Below, in pieces: positions 1 to 7,403 of a stretch of 20,939 bases of DNA. Source of the DNA: Mesobacterium_A hydrothermale (GTDB lineage Bacteria; Pseudomonadota; Alphaproteobacteria; Rhodobacterales; Rhodobacteraceae); contig NZ_JAYLLH010000041.1 of assembly GCF_035818635.1 (NCBI RefSeq), positions 1 through 20,939 of the forward strand, written 5' to 3'. The notes beneath the pieces are model-generated. The model worked only from the letters and a program-made list of their open reading frames with translations. It did no database searches and was not told the DNA's origin. Made by a program: the position numbers and the translations under genes. Numbering within the stretch: position 1 is the first letter of the stretch; each line of letters opens with the position of its first letter.

Positions 1-112
1 GTTTGGCGGGCAGACCCCAACGACATCATCGCCGCAAGAAATCGAGGGTTCCAAATGTTGGATTCAATCCACTAGTGTCGCGCCTGTAAGCCAGAACGGG
101 AAAGGGCGCGAC
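1..112 (+). promoter_or_regulatory. Leader of the CoxL-like gene with two inverted repeats
   Basis: No gene is supported here. Two symmetrical elements are visible. The first is a 13-bp palindrome, TGGATTcAATCCA, at 59-71. The second is a perfect 8-bp inverted repeat, GTCGCGCC at 77-84 and GGCGCGAC at 105-112. Its right arm ends on the base just before the ATG at 113. The purine-rich candidate ribosome binding site GGGAAAGGG (98-106) lies in the 20-nt loop and the first bases of the right arm, so folding could limit translation start. The palindrome could be an operator. Both roles are inference; I could not identify a convincing -35/-10 pair. Confidence 0.35.
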
Positions 113-2410
113 ATGGAAAAATTCGGGAAAAGCCAACCGGTGAAGCGGGTTGAGGACATCCGGTTCCTGACTGGCGAAGGCCGCTATGTCGACGATGTTG
201 CCCCCGAAAGCGCGCTGCGGGCCTTTGTCTTCCGCTCTCCGGTCGCCCATGCGACGATCACGGACCTGGATGTCAGCGATGCGCGCGACGCGCCCGGCGT
301 GCACATGGTGGTCACCGCGCAGGACCTCGCCGATGCGGGCATCACCTATGGGCTGAAGACCACTCCGGTCACGAATACCGACGGCAGCACCGGCGCGTAT
401 CCCCGCCGCCCGGTTCTGGCCGAAGGCAAGCTGAATTTCGTCGGTGAACCGGTTGCGCTGGTGGTGGCTGACACGCTGGAACAGGCCAAGGATGCGGCCG
501 AGTTGATCGTGCTGGACTACGACGATCTGCCCGCCCAGCTCGCGCTGGCGCCAGGCGACACCGCGATCCACGCAGAGGCCCCGGACAACCGCGCCTTCGA
601 CTGGTCGATCGGAGATAAGGCCGCGACCGACGCTGCCTTTGCCAAGGCCGCCCGCGTCGTCACTCTGGACGTGGCCGACAACCGCATCATCGTCAACGCG
701 ATGGAGCCGCGCGGATGCCACGCCAATTGGGATGGCCAGCGCCTGCACATCGCCTTTGGCGGTCAGGGTGTCTGGGGGCCCAAGGCGGAATTTGTCGATT
801 GCTTCGGCCTTGCCCCCGAGGATGTTCAGGTCACGATCCCGGACGTGGGCGGCGGGTTCGGCATGAAAGCCTTCGTGTACCCCGAGTATTTCTCGGTCGC
901 TTTTGCGGCCAGGGAACTGGGCCAGCCCGTGCGCTGGATCGCCGAGCGGACCGAATCCATGTTGTCGGACAACGGCGGGCGCGACCTGACGCACACCGCG
1001 TCGCTGGCGTTTGACGCCGATAACCGGATCACCGCCTACACGCTGCACAGCATCTGCAACATGGGGGCCTACAACTCGACCTTCGCGCAGCAAATCCAGA
1101 CCAACCTGTTCGCCCGTGTGCTGATGGGGGTCTATGACGTGCAGACCACCTTTGCCCGGGTCGAGGGGTTTTTCACCAACACCACCCCGGTCGATGCCTA
1201 TCGTGGCGCAGGCCGACCCGAGGCGATCTATCTGCTGGAACGCGTGATCGACCGTGCGGCACGCGAACTGGGCGTCGACGGGTGGGAGTTGCGGCACAAG
1301 AACTTCATTCCGGTCGCGAATTTCCCCTACAAGACCGCCACGGGCGAACTGTATGACGTCGGCGATTTCAGCCGCATCCTGAACAACGCCGCCGCCCTGT
1401 CCGACACCGCCGGGCTGGAGGCACGCAAGGCCGACAGCGCCGCGCGCGGGATGCTGCGCGGTCAGGGGCTGTGTTACTACATCGAAAGCATCCTCGGGCA
1501 GCCGTTCGAGGACGTGAAGGTTGAATTCCCCGAAGAAGGCGGCGCGTTGATCTATGTCGGCACGCAGTCGAACGGTCAGGGACATGAAACTGTCTTTGCC
1601 CAGTTCCTGGCCGATCAGACCGGCATTCCCGCCGACCAGATCACCGTGGTGCAGGGCGACAGCGACCGCATCGCGCGCGGCGGCGGCACCGGCGGTTCAC
1701 GATCCGTCACTAACCAGACCAATGTCACGCTCAAGGCGGTGGCCAGCATCGTGACCGCGTTCAGCGCGTTCCTGGCCGAAGAACTGGGGATCGACCCCGG
1801 GCAGGTCAGCTTTGACGACGAAACCTTCCGCGCCGAAGGGTCGAACATGACCCCCACGATGCTGGAAGTGGCCCGGATGGCGCGCGACAAGGGCCGCGAC
1901 GACTTGCTGAGTTTCAGCGAAACCGCCGAATTGCCCGGCCGCAGCTATCCCAACGGCGCCCACGTCGCCGAGGTCGAGATCGACCCGGAAACCGGCGTTG
2001 TGCGGCTGGACCGCTACAGCGTGGTCGACGATTTCGGCAACCTGATCAACCCGATGCTGGCACTTGGTCAGGTGCATGGCGGCGTGGCGCAGGGAATCGG
2101 CCAGGCGCTGTGCGAACAGGTGTCCTATGACGAGGACGGCCAGTTGCTGAGCGCGACCTTCATGGATTACGCCATGCCCCGCGCCGATCAGATCCCGATG
2201 ATGACCTGCACCTTCGCCCCGGTCCCGTCGACGGCCAACCCGATGGGGATGAAGGGCTGCGGCGAGGCCGGAACCGTCGGCGCACTTGCCGCCGTCGCGA
2301 ATGCGGTTCAGGATGCGCTATGGGAACGCGGAGTCCGACAAGCGGACATGCCTTTCACCCCGCATCGCGTCTGGGCGATGTTGCAGGACGAGGCCATCGC
2401 CGCAGAGTAA
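113..2410 (+). CDS. Xanthine dehydrogenase/CO dehydrogenase family protein, molybdopterin-binding large subunit (form II CoxL-like)
   Basis: The 765-residue protein has the full layout of a Mo-hydroxylase large subunit. The N-terminal a/b-hammerhead domain opens with KRVEDIRFLTGEGRYVDD (about residues 11-28). The molybdopterin-binding loop GGGFGMK is near residue 246. AYRGAGRPE near residue 362 marks form II rather than form I CO dehydrogenase, which carries a Cys in AYRCSFR. GCGEAGTVGA near the end supplies the expected catalytic base, E718. The family oxidises aldehydes, purines or other carbon centres by hydroxylation with water, passing electrons to 2Fe-2S and FAD subunits. No such partner genes follow it; they may lie upstream of the window. 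Substrate cannot be assigned. The start is the first ATG in frame with the conserved N-terminus, directly after an inverted repeat. Confidence 0.93.
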   Translation: MEKFGKSQPVKRVEDIRFLTGEGRYVDDVAPESALRAFVFRSPVAHATITDLDVSDARDAPGVHMVVTAQDLADAGITYGLKTTPVTNTDGSTGAYPRRPVLAEGKLNFVGEPVALVVADTLEQAKDAAELIVLDYDDLPAQLALAPGDTAIHAEAPDNRAFDWSIGDKAATDAAFAKAARVVTLDVADNRIIVNAMEPRGCHANWDGQRLHIAFGGQGVWGPKAEFVDCFGLAPEDVQVTIPDVGGGFGMKAFVYPEYFSVAFAARELGQPVRWIAERTESMLSDNGGRDLTHTASLAFDADNRITAYTLHSICNMGAYNSTFAQQIQTNLFARVLMGVYDVQTTFARVEGFFTNTTPVDAYRGAGRPEAIYLLERVIDRAARELGVDGWELRHKNFIPVANFPYKTATGELYDVGDFSRILNNAAALSDTAGLEARKADSAARGMLRGQGLCYYIESILGQPFEDVKVEFPEEGGALIYVGTQSNGQGHETVFAQFLADQTGIPADQITVVQGDSDRIARGGGTGGSRSVTNQTNVTLKAVASIVTAFSAFLAEELGIDPGQVSFDDETFRAEGSNMTPTMLEVARMARDKGRDDLLSFSETAELPGRSYPNGAHVAEVEIDPETGVVRLDRYSVVDDFGNLINPMLALGQVHGGVAQGIGQALCEQVSYDEDGQLLSATFMDYAMPRADQIPMMTCTFAPVPSTANPMGMKGCGEAGTVGALAAVANAVQDALWERGVRQADMPFTPHRVWAMLQDEAIAAE

Positions 2411-2425
2411 CGAGGCACTTCCGGC

Positions 2426-3499
2426 ATGACGCTGCGCGATACGGTTCTAGGGTGGATCCGGCGCAGCTTTACCACCGGCCAGTCGCAGCTCACCGTCCGG
2501 CGCGGGCAGCGTGATCATGTGATCATCCTGGATGGCACCATGTCCTCGCTCAAACCGGGCGAAGAAACCAACGCGGGTCTCACCTATCGCCTGCTGCAAG
2601 AGGTGCCGGGCCTGTCGCTGTTTTATGAGGCCGGAGTGCAATGGGACAGCTGGCGCAGCACACCCGATGTCATCATGGGGCGCGGCATCAACCGCCAGAT
2701 CCGCCGTGCCTATGGTTTCCTCGCGTCGCGCTATCGACCCGGCGACCGGATCTTTCTGATGGGCTATTCCCGCGGCGGCTTTGCCGTGCGGTCGCTGGCC
2801 GGGATGATCGACCGCATCGGGCTGCTGCGGTCGGAAAAGGCCACCGAGCGCAATATCCGCCAGATCTATCGCCTGTATCAATTCGCCCCGGAAAGCGACA
2901 CCGCCCACGCCTTTGCCAAGGGGCGTTGCCATGCAACCGCCAAGATCGAGGCGGTCTGCGTCTGGGATTCGGTCAAGGCGCTGGGGCTGCGCCTGCCGAT
3001 CCTGTGGCGGTTCCACGACGACATGCACGCCTTTCACAACAGCGAACTGGGGCCCACCATCCGGCGCGGATTCCATGCGCTGGCACTGGACGAAACCCGC
3101 CGCGCTTTTGCGCCGGTGCTGTGGACCAGCCCGCCGGGCTTTTCCGGACGGGTGGAACAGATGTGGTTCAAAGGGACACACGGCGATATCGGCGGCCACA
3201 TCGGTCACCTGACCGCTTCCCGCCCGTTGTCGAACATCCCGCTGGTCTGGATGCTGGAACGGTTGCACACCTGCGGCATCGCCCTGCCCCGGGATTGGCG
3301 CGACAGGTTTCCCTGCGATCCCGCAGCGCCGTCTGTCGGCACCTGGACTGGTCTGGGCAAGCTGTTCGTGCTGCGCCGCGCGCGCCGTTGGGGCGCCGAT
3401 TCGTCGGAATACCTTCACCCCTCCGTCCCCGAAACCCATCCGGCGGCGCGAACCCTGACAAGGCGGAAACGTCAAGACCTTTCAATCACGACTGAGTGA
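2426..3499 (+). CDS. DUF2235 domain-containing protein (alpha/beta-hydrolase-like)
   Basis: This 357-residue protein carries DUF2235 hallmarks: an N-terminal VIILDGTMSS segment (usually a DGT motif), the nucleophile elbow GYSRGG with Ser at residue 115, VWDSVKALG, and the late FKGTHGDIGGHIG segment that normally holds the catalytic His and Asp. The family includes type VI secretion phospholipase effectors of the Tle1 group, but most chromosomal members in Rhodobacteraceae are uncharacterised housekeeping-like proteins. No signal peptide or T6SS gene is visible here, so an effector role is not supported. It starts 15 bp after the Mo-hydroxylase stop and may be co-transcribed with it. Its stop codon lies inside a hairpin at 3484-3501. 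Substrate unknown. Confidence 0.85.
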   Translation: MTLRDTVLGWIRRSFTTGQSQLTVRRGQRDHVIILDGTMSSLKPGEETNAGLTYRLLQEVPGLSLFYEAGVQWDSWRSTPDVIMGRGINRQIRRAYGFLASRYRPGDRIFLMGYSRGGFAVRSLAGMIDRIGLLRSEKATERNIRQIYRLYQFAPESDTAHAFAKGRCHATAKIEAVCVWDSVKALGLRLPILWRFHDDMHAFHNSELGPTIRRGFHALALDETRRAFAPVLWTSPPGFSGRVEQMWFKGTHGDIGGHIGHLTASRPLSNIPLVWMLERLHTCGIALPRDWRDRFPCDPAAPSVGTWTGLGKLFVLRRARRWGADSSEYLHPSVPETHPAARTLTRRKRQDLSITTE

Positions 3500-3501
3500 T
3501 T
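3484..3501 (+). terminator. Hairpin spanning the stop codon of the DUF2235 gene
   Basis: A 6-bp stem, AATCAC (3484-3489) and GTGATT (3496-3501), has a 6-nt loop. It is followed by ACCCTTTAAA, which is only weakly T-rich. It may be a weak terminator or an mRNA 3'-end stabiliser. Confidence 0.35.
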
Positions 3502-3629
3502 ACCCTTTAAACTGTGGCCAGAATACCCATCTTGAGGTCATGGATCGCAGGTTCGGAACCCTGCGACACCTTCACTGTCCCTCGTTCCGTAACTTGGCGT
3601 CCGGAATTTACCGGGCGCCTTTTTCTTTT
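3500..3629 (+). ncRNA. Candidate structured small RNA ending in an intrinsic terminator
   Basis: This non-coding gap contains three stacked hairpins. The first is a short CCAT/ATGG stem (3527-3530 and 3540-3543). The second is a 7-bp stem TCGCAGG/CCTGCGA (3545-3551 and 3560-3566) with a TTCGGAAC loop that resembles a tRNA T-arm. The third is a 9-bp terminator stem with a T tract (3596-3629). The spacing suits a short independent transcript of roughly 100-130 nt, but a clear promoter was not found. The alternative is simply the 3' UTR of the upstream operon. It is not a complete tRNA because no matching acceptor strand or D-arm exists. Confidence 0.3.
3596..3629 (+). terminator. Strong Rho-independent terminator
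   Basis: A 9-bp stem, GGCGTCCGG (3596-3604) with CCGGGCGCC (3611-3619) including one G-T pair, closes an AATTTA loop. TTTTTCTTTT (3620-3629) follows at once. This is the clearest intrinsic terminator in the window and ends plus-strand transcription 70 bp before the CoA-binding protein gene. Confidence 0.85.
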
Positions 3630-3698
3630 CGCACGCAATGCTTGACGCGGGCACGCCGCCCCTTGCGGCGGCTTCGACAGTTCGGTTAGCGTCGCGCC

Positions 3699-4169
3699 AT
3701 GCGCTATACCGACAAGTTCCTGAGAAACATCCTGCGCCGCACCAAGGTGATTGCCATGGTCGGCGTGTCCCCCAAGTCGATCCGGCCCAGCAACTATGTC
3801 GGCCGCTATATGTCGATGAAGGGGTTTACCGTGATCCCGGTCAATCCCGGCCATGCCGGAGAGACCCTGTTCGGACAAACCGTGCGCGCCACCCTGTCAG
3901 AGATCGACGCCCCCGTGGACATGATCGACATCTTCCGCCGGTCCGAGGCCGTGCCCCCCATCGTCGACGAAGCGCTGAACGCCTTTCCCGACACGCTGAA
4001 AACCATCTGGATGCAGATCGGCGTGACCCACACCGAGGCCGCGCACAAGGCAGAACACTCCGGCGTGGACGTGGTGATGAACCGCTGCCCCAAGATCGAA
4101 TACCAGCGCTTGTTCGGCGAACTCCGCATGGGCGGGTTCAACACCGGGATCATCAGTTCAAAGCTTTGA
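3699..4169 (+). CDS. CoA-binding protein (YccU-like, CoA_binding_2 family)
   Basis: The 156-residue protein is a single Rossmann-like CoA-binding domain, as in succinyl-CoA ligase alpha subunits but standing alone. Visible family features are VIAMVGVSPKSIRPSNYVGRY (residues 17-37), the second strand GFTVIPVNPG, IDAPVDMIDIFRRSEAVP, the WMQIGV strand and a late VMNRCPKIEY motif. Length is typical. The biochemical role of these stand-alone proteins is poorly defined; they probably sense or sequester acyl-CoA. The gene follows a terminator, so it should have its own promoter; none was convincing, though a GC hairpin sits at 3655-3672. Its 3' end overlaps the convergent DUF2484 gene by 12 bp in a palindrome. 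Confidence 0.88.
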   Translation: MRYTDKFLRNILRRTKVIAMVGVSPKSIRPSNYVGRYMSMKGFTVIPVNPGHAGETLFGQTVRATLSEIDAPVDMIDIFRRSEAVPPIVDEALNAFPDTLKTIWMQIGVTHTEAAHKAEHSGVDVVMNRCPKIEYQRLFGELRMGGFNTGIISSKL

Positions 4170-4415
4170 CCGCCCGGACTGCCGCCTGATCCAGCGCCAC
4201 AGATACCGGACCGGCCAGCGCAGCACGCTCATTCCGGCGGCCAGCACAACCAGCCCGATCCACGGCCCGTTTTCATAGACAACATAGCCCAACAGCGGGA
4301 TGCCGATGGCGATCAGCACATAGGCCCGTGTCCAGTGGTTGTCGCGCGATGGCACCATGGCCAGCAGGTTCGCCGCCAACGCCCAGACAAAGGCCAGCGT
4401 CAGCGAGAACGTCAT
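4158..4415 (-). CDS. DUF2484 family small membrane protein (second copy)
   Basis: This is an 85-residue protein starting MTFSLTLAFVWALAAN. It has an N-terminal hydrophobic helix, a short loop with PSRDNHW, two closely spaced hydrophobic segments, and a basic tail with VRYLWRWIRRQ. It aligns by eye over its whole length with the next gene (LTLA..W.LAA....P.R; L..LAA..S.LR.P...LW), so the two are paralogues. DUF2484 proteins are, as I recall, found near murC/murB in Rhodobacteraceae; the function is unknown. The ATG overlaps the stop of the upstream paralogue (ATGA at 4412-4415), which fixes the start and suggests translational coupling. The C-terminal SKL and the stop are shared with the convergent CoA-binding gene. 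Confidence 0.8.
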   Translation of the reverse strand: MTFSLTLAFVWALAANLLAMVPSRDNHWTRAYVLIAIGIPLLGYVVYENGPWIGLVVLAAGMSVLRWPVRYLWRWIRRQSGRSKL

Positions 4416-4657
4416 GCGGTCTGCCTTCCGGTCAGCTTCTTCCACAGGTGTGCCAGCGGGCGGCGCAGCATCGACACCACCGCTGCGACACAGGCCAGTG
4501 TGATCAACAGCCCGTGCGTCTTTGCGATCAGGTACAACAGCACCGGAACCGCGATCACCAGCGGCAGTCCGACGACGCGTTGAACCCGCATCGGCAGAAA
4601 GGCCACGCCGGTTGCGGCCAACACCCAAAGGCAGGCAAGGGTCAATGCGGTGCTCAT
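4412..4657 (-). CDS. DUF2484 family small membrane protein (first copy)
   Basis: This 81-residue protein starts MSTALTLACLWVLAATG and has the same plan as its downstream paralogue: an N-terminal membrane helix, a FLPMR loop, a second hydrophobic hairpin, then a basic end (RRPLAHLWKKLTGR). The start codon overlaps the stop of the permease gene by the ATGA arrangement at 4654-4657, and its own stop overlaps the next start. It is therefore the middle member of a tightly coupled three-gene tail. Function unknown; association with murC suggests an envelope role, which is inference from context only. Confidence 0.8.
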   Translation of the reverse strand: MSTALTLACLWVLAATGVAFLPMRVQRVVGLPLVIAVPVLLYLIAKTHGLLITLACVAAVVSMLRRPLAHLWKKLTGRQTA

Positions 4658-5841
4658 CCCACTCCTCCGAAGGTTGCCACCAGCGCCGCAAAGGCCAGGG
4701 TCGCGCCCAGCACAGGCACGGCCATGGGCACCCGGAAAGGCGCTTGCGGCTGGATCCGTTTCTGGCCGATCAGGGCAAGGTTGACCAGCAAAAACACCAA
4801 CAGGATCACAGTAGAGGTCGCTTCGGCCAGAGACACCAGCGGCAGCAGCAGCGCCGCCACGATGACCACCAAGCCCAGCAGACCCGTCGCGAGAACCGGC
4901 GTGCCAAAGCGCGGATGCGCATGGTGGAACAGGCTCAGCCAGGGTGTATCCTGCCCCAGCCCGTACAGAACCCGCGCGGCCATCACGATCTGCGCCAGGA
5001 CACCGTTCAACGCCGCAAAGACGGCAATCCCGGACAGAAACCGCGCCTCTTGCCCGGTGGCCGCAGACCAGACCAGCGCCAGCGGCTTGTCCGACCCGGC
5101 AAGGTCGGCCACCGGCACCGACCGCACCGCCGCCCACGCCACCAAGGCATAAAGAACCGAGGTCACGATCAACGCGATCAGGATCGCGCGCGGCAGAGTG
5201 CGGGTGGGGTCGCGCACCTCTTCAGCCATGTTGACGATGTCCTCGAACCCGATGAAGGCGAAAAAGGCCAGCAGCGCACCCGCTGCGATCAAATTCCAGT
5301 CGGGTGCGGGCATGTCGGCCAGCACGGCGACCGGCGGCGCCGAAAACCCGGCCCAGATCACCAGACCCAGCCCGGTCAATTCGATCACGGTAAACAACGC
5401 CGCCATAGACAGGCTTTCCAGCACGCCCACACCGGCCACCAGTGTCAGGATCACCCCAAGCCCGATGATGGCGGCATGTTGCGATACCGGCAGGATCGCC
5501 CTCAGATAGCCGGCGCCACCCTGCAAAACGGCAGCGGCGGAAACCGTGCCGCCAATGACAATCGCAAGCCCGACCAGCAGCGAAAGCGCCCGCGACCCCA
5601 GCCCCGCCCGCACATAGGCCGCCTCCCCGGCAGCCTGCGGAATACGCGCGGAAAACTCGGCATAGCTGAGCGCGGTCGGCGCGGCGATCACCCCCGCGAT
5701 GACAAAGGCCAGCGGCGCCCAAAGCCCGGCCTGCGCCGCCACCGCCCCGATCAGCACATAGATGCCCGCGCCGACGATGACACCCACGCCATAGGCGGCA
5801 AGCAGGGGCAATCCGATGCGGCGTTTGAGTTCGTCGGTCAT
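4654..5841 (-). CDS. APC superfamily amino-acid permease
   Basis: The protein is 395 residues with about 11-12 hydrophobic segments across its whole length. The first helix holds GVGVIVGAGIYVLIG, the unwound GAGIY substrate-binding motif of the APC family. The middle helix and loop FAFIGFEDIVNMAEEVRDP is the classic consensus amphipathic region. It would act in the inner membrane as an amino-acid or amine importer or exchanger; substrate not predictable. I chose ATG 5841 (MTDELKRRIG), just before the first conserved helix, over an in-frame ATG 24 bp upstream that would add MPWRSVGT. It lies 79 bp downstream of murC, behind a possible terminator, and overlaps the first DUF2484 gene. A permease at this place in a mur cluster is unusual. 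Confidence 0.88.
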   Translation of the reverse strand: MTDELKRRIGLPLLAAYGVGVIVGAGIYVLIGAVAAQAGLWAPLAFVIAGVIAAPTALSYAEFSARIPQAAGEAAYVRAGLGSRALSLLVGLAIVIGGTVSAAAVLQGGAGYLRAILPVSQHAAIIGLGVILTLVAGVGVLESLSMAALFTVIELTGLGLVIWAGFSAPPVAVLADMPAPDWNLIAAGALLAFFAFIGFEDIVNMAEEVRDPTRTLPRAILIALIVTSVLYALVAWAAVRSVPVADLAGSDKPLALVWSAATGQEARFLSGIAVFAALNGVLAQIVMAARVLYGLGQDTPWLSLFHHAHPRFGTPVLATGLLGLVVIVAALLLPLVSLAEATSTVILLVFLLVNLALIGQKRIQPQAPFRVPMAVPVLGATLAFAALVATFGGVG

Positions 5842-5882
5842 GGTGCCGACGCTGCGCCATGGCACGGGATTCTGAAAGCGGA

Positions 5883-5922
5883 AACCGCGCCGCGCGGTGG
5901 GATTTCCCCGCAGCGCGCGGTT
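5883..5922 (-). terminator. GC-rich hairpin at the end of murC
   Basis: Perfect 8-bp arms AACCGCGC (5883-5890) and GCGCGGTT (5915-5922) enclose a second small GGG/CCC hairpin. The right arm overlaps the murC stop codon. On the minus strand it is followed by only a few Ts, so it may attenuate rather than fully terminate transcription into the permease gene. Confidence 0.4.
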
Positions 5923-7321
5923 ATGCCGTCAACCGCGCAGGCAGCCCGTTGGCCCAGGCCGAAATCGTCCCGGCCCCAAGGCACACCACCATGTCTCCCG
6001 GTCGTGCCTGTTCGCGGACCAGCCGCTCCAGGTCGTCCTCGGACAGGATGGCGCGGGCGTGGCGGTGGCCGTGGCGGATCAGCCCGGCCACAAGGTCGTC
6101 GCGCGACGCGCCGGGGATCGGGTCTTCGCCTGCGGCATAGACCTCGGCGATGGCGACCACGTCTGCCTCGTTGAAACAGGTACAGAAGTCCTCGAACAGC
6201 GACGACAGGCGGGAATAACGGTGCGGCTGGTGCACGGCGATGATGCGGCCTTCGCTGGCCTGCCGCGCAGCTTTCAGCACGGCGGCGATTTCCACCGGGT
6301 GATGGCCGTAATCGTCGATGATGGTGACACCGTCGACTTCGCCCACGCGGGTGAAGCGCCGGTTCACGCCCCCAAAGGCCGCCAGCGCCGCGCGGATGTC
6401 TTCGGGCGACATGCCAAGGTGCCGAGCCACGGCAACGGCGGACAATGCATTGGAAACATTGTGATCGCCCGGCATCGGCAGGGTGCAGCCCTCGATCACC
6501 GTGCCCTCGGCCTGCAAGGCAATGTCGAAATGCGCGACGCCTTTTTGATAGGTCAGGTTGATCGCGCGCACATCGGCCTGCGCGTTGAACCCGTAGGTGA
6601 TCACCCGTCGGTCGGTGATCCGGCCCACCAGCGCCTGTACCTCGGGGTGGTCGGTGCAGCAGACGGCAACGCCATAGAACGGGATTCCCGACACGAACTG
6701 GTAAAATCCGTCGCGCAGATTTTCGATGCTGCCCCAGTGCTCCATGTGCTCGGGGTCGATATTGGTGACAATCGCGATTGTCGCGGGCAGGCGGTTGAAG
6801 GTGCCGTCGCTTTCGTCTGCCTCGACCACCATCCATTCGCCCTGCCCCATCCGCGCGTTCGAGCCATAGGCGTGGATGATGCCGCCATTGACCACGGTCG
6901 GATCGAATTTACCCGCATCCAGCAGGGTGGCGACCATCGTGGTGGTGGTGGTCTTGCCGTGGGTGCCGCCGATGGCGACGTTGGATTTCAGCCGCATCAG
7001 TTCCGCCAGCATCTCGGCCCGGCGCACCACGGGCAGGCCCCGCAGGCGGGCCTCGTCCAGTTCGGGATTGCCTGGCTTGATCGCGCTGGAAATGACGACG
7101 ACGGCGGCATTCGCCAGATTGTCGGCGCGCTGGCCTTCGAAAATGGTCGCACCCATGCCAGCCAACCGGTCGGTGATCTTGCTGGCCTTCAGGTCAGAGC
7201 CCTGCACCGTGTAGCCCAGGTTCAGCAGAACTTCGGCAATGCCGGACATGCCGATGCCGCCAATGCCGACAAAATGGATGGGACCCACATCGGTGGGCAG
7301 CTTGGTGGCGCTCGCGTTCAT
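5921..7321 (-). CDS. murC: UDP-N-acetylmuramate--L-alanine ligase
   Basis: This enzyme adds L-alanine to UDP-MurNAc in the cytoplasm, the first amino-acid step of peptidoglycan precursor synthesis. The 466-residue protein has the N-terminal UDP-binding signature HFVGIGGIGMSGIAEVL (about residues 16-32), the Mur ligase ATP loop GTHGKT (119-124), VEADESDGTF, TNIDPEHMEHW in the central domain, and IDDYGHHPVEI plus HQPHRYSR in the C-terminal domain, all diagnostic for MurC. ATG 7321 (MNASATKLPTDVG) is chosen because it is just ahead of the first conserved strand; an upstream in-frame ATG would add 32 unconserved residues overlapping murG. It lies 82 bp downstream of murG in the same direction. 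Confidence 0.97.
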   Translation of the reverse strand: MNASATKLPTDVGPIHFVGIGGIGMSGIAEVLLNLGYTVQGSDLKASKITDRLAGMGATIFEGQRADNLANAAVVVISSAIKPGNPELDEARLRGLPVVRRAEMLAELMRLKSNVAIGGTHGKTTTTTMVATLLDAGKFDPTVVNGGIIHAYGSNARMGQGEWMVVEADESDGTFNRLPATIAIVTNIDPEHMEHWGSIENLRDGFYQFVSGIPFYGVAVCCTDHPEVQALVGRITDRRVITYGFNAQADVRAINLTYQKGVAHFDIALQAEGTVIEGCTLPMPGDHNVSNALSAVAVARHLGMSPEDIRAALAAFGGVNRRFTRVGEVDGVTIIDDYGHHPVEIAAVLKAARQASEGRIIAVHQPHRYSRLSSLFEDFCTCFNEADVVAIAEVYAAGEDPIPGASRDDLVAGLIRHGHRHARAILSEDDLERLVREQARPGDMVVCLGAGTISAWANGLPARLTA

Positions 7322-7403
7322 GGTCTCGTACCGTTTGTCTTTGTTCTTGTACGTTCTGCAATCGCAGGTTTTGGTCCCGGATGGAAGTCGGTCGTGGCAG
7401 GGC

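Noticed and set aside
26..1585. Long open frame antisense to the CoxL-like gene, and similar long antisense frames over the permease (4522-6174) and ftsW-murG (7839-9809)
   Set aside because: They are low-complexity Arg/Gly/Pro/His-rich translations with no family motifs, lying opposite strongly conserved genes; high GC content makes such open frames common.
2426..3499. DUF2235 protein as a type VI secretion phospholipase effector
   Set aside because: No VgrG, Hcp, PAAR, adaptor or immunity gene is nearby, and no secretion-linked domain is visible.
3495..3572. Possible tRNA gene, from a T-arm-like hairpin and a CACC-like 3' end
   Set aside because: No 5' strand matching ACACCTT is present, there is no D-arm, the candidate anticodon stem is only 4 bp with a 9-nt loop, and the T-loop lacks the usual A58.
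4158..4169. C-terminal SKL as a peroxisomal targeting signal
   Set aside because: The gene content is clearly bacterial; the SKL results from the shared palindrome and has no such role here.
7343..7356. GTTC-N6-GTTC before murC, resembling an alphaproteobacterial LexA box
   Set aside because: The consensus is GTTC-N7-GTTC; the spacer here is 6, and murC is not a usual SOS gene.
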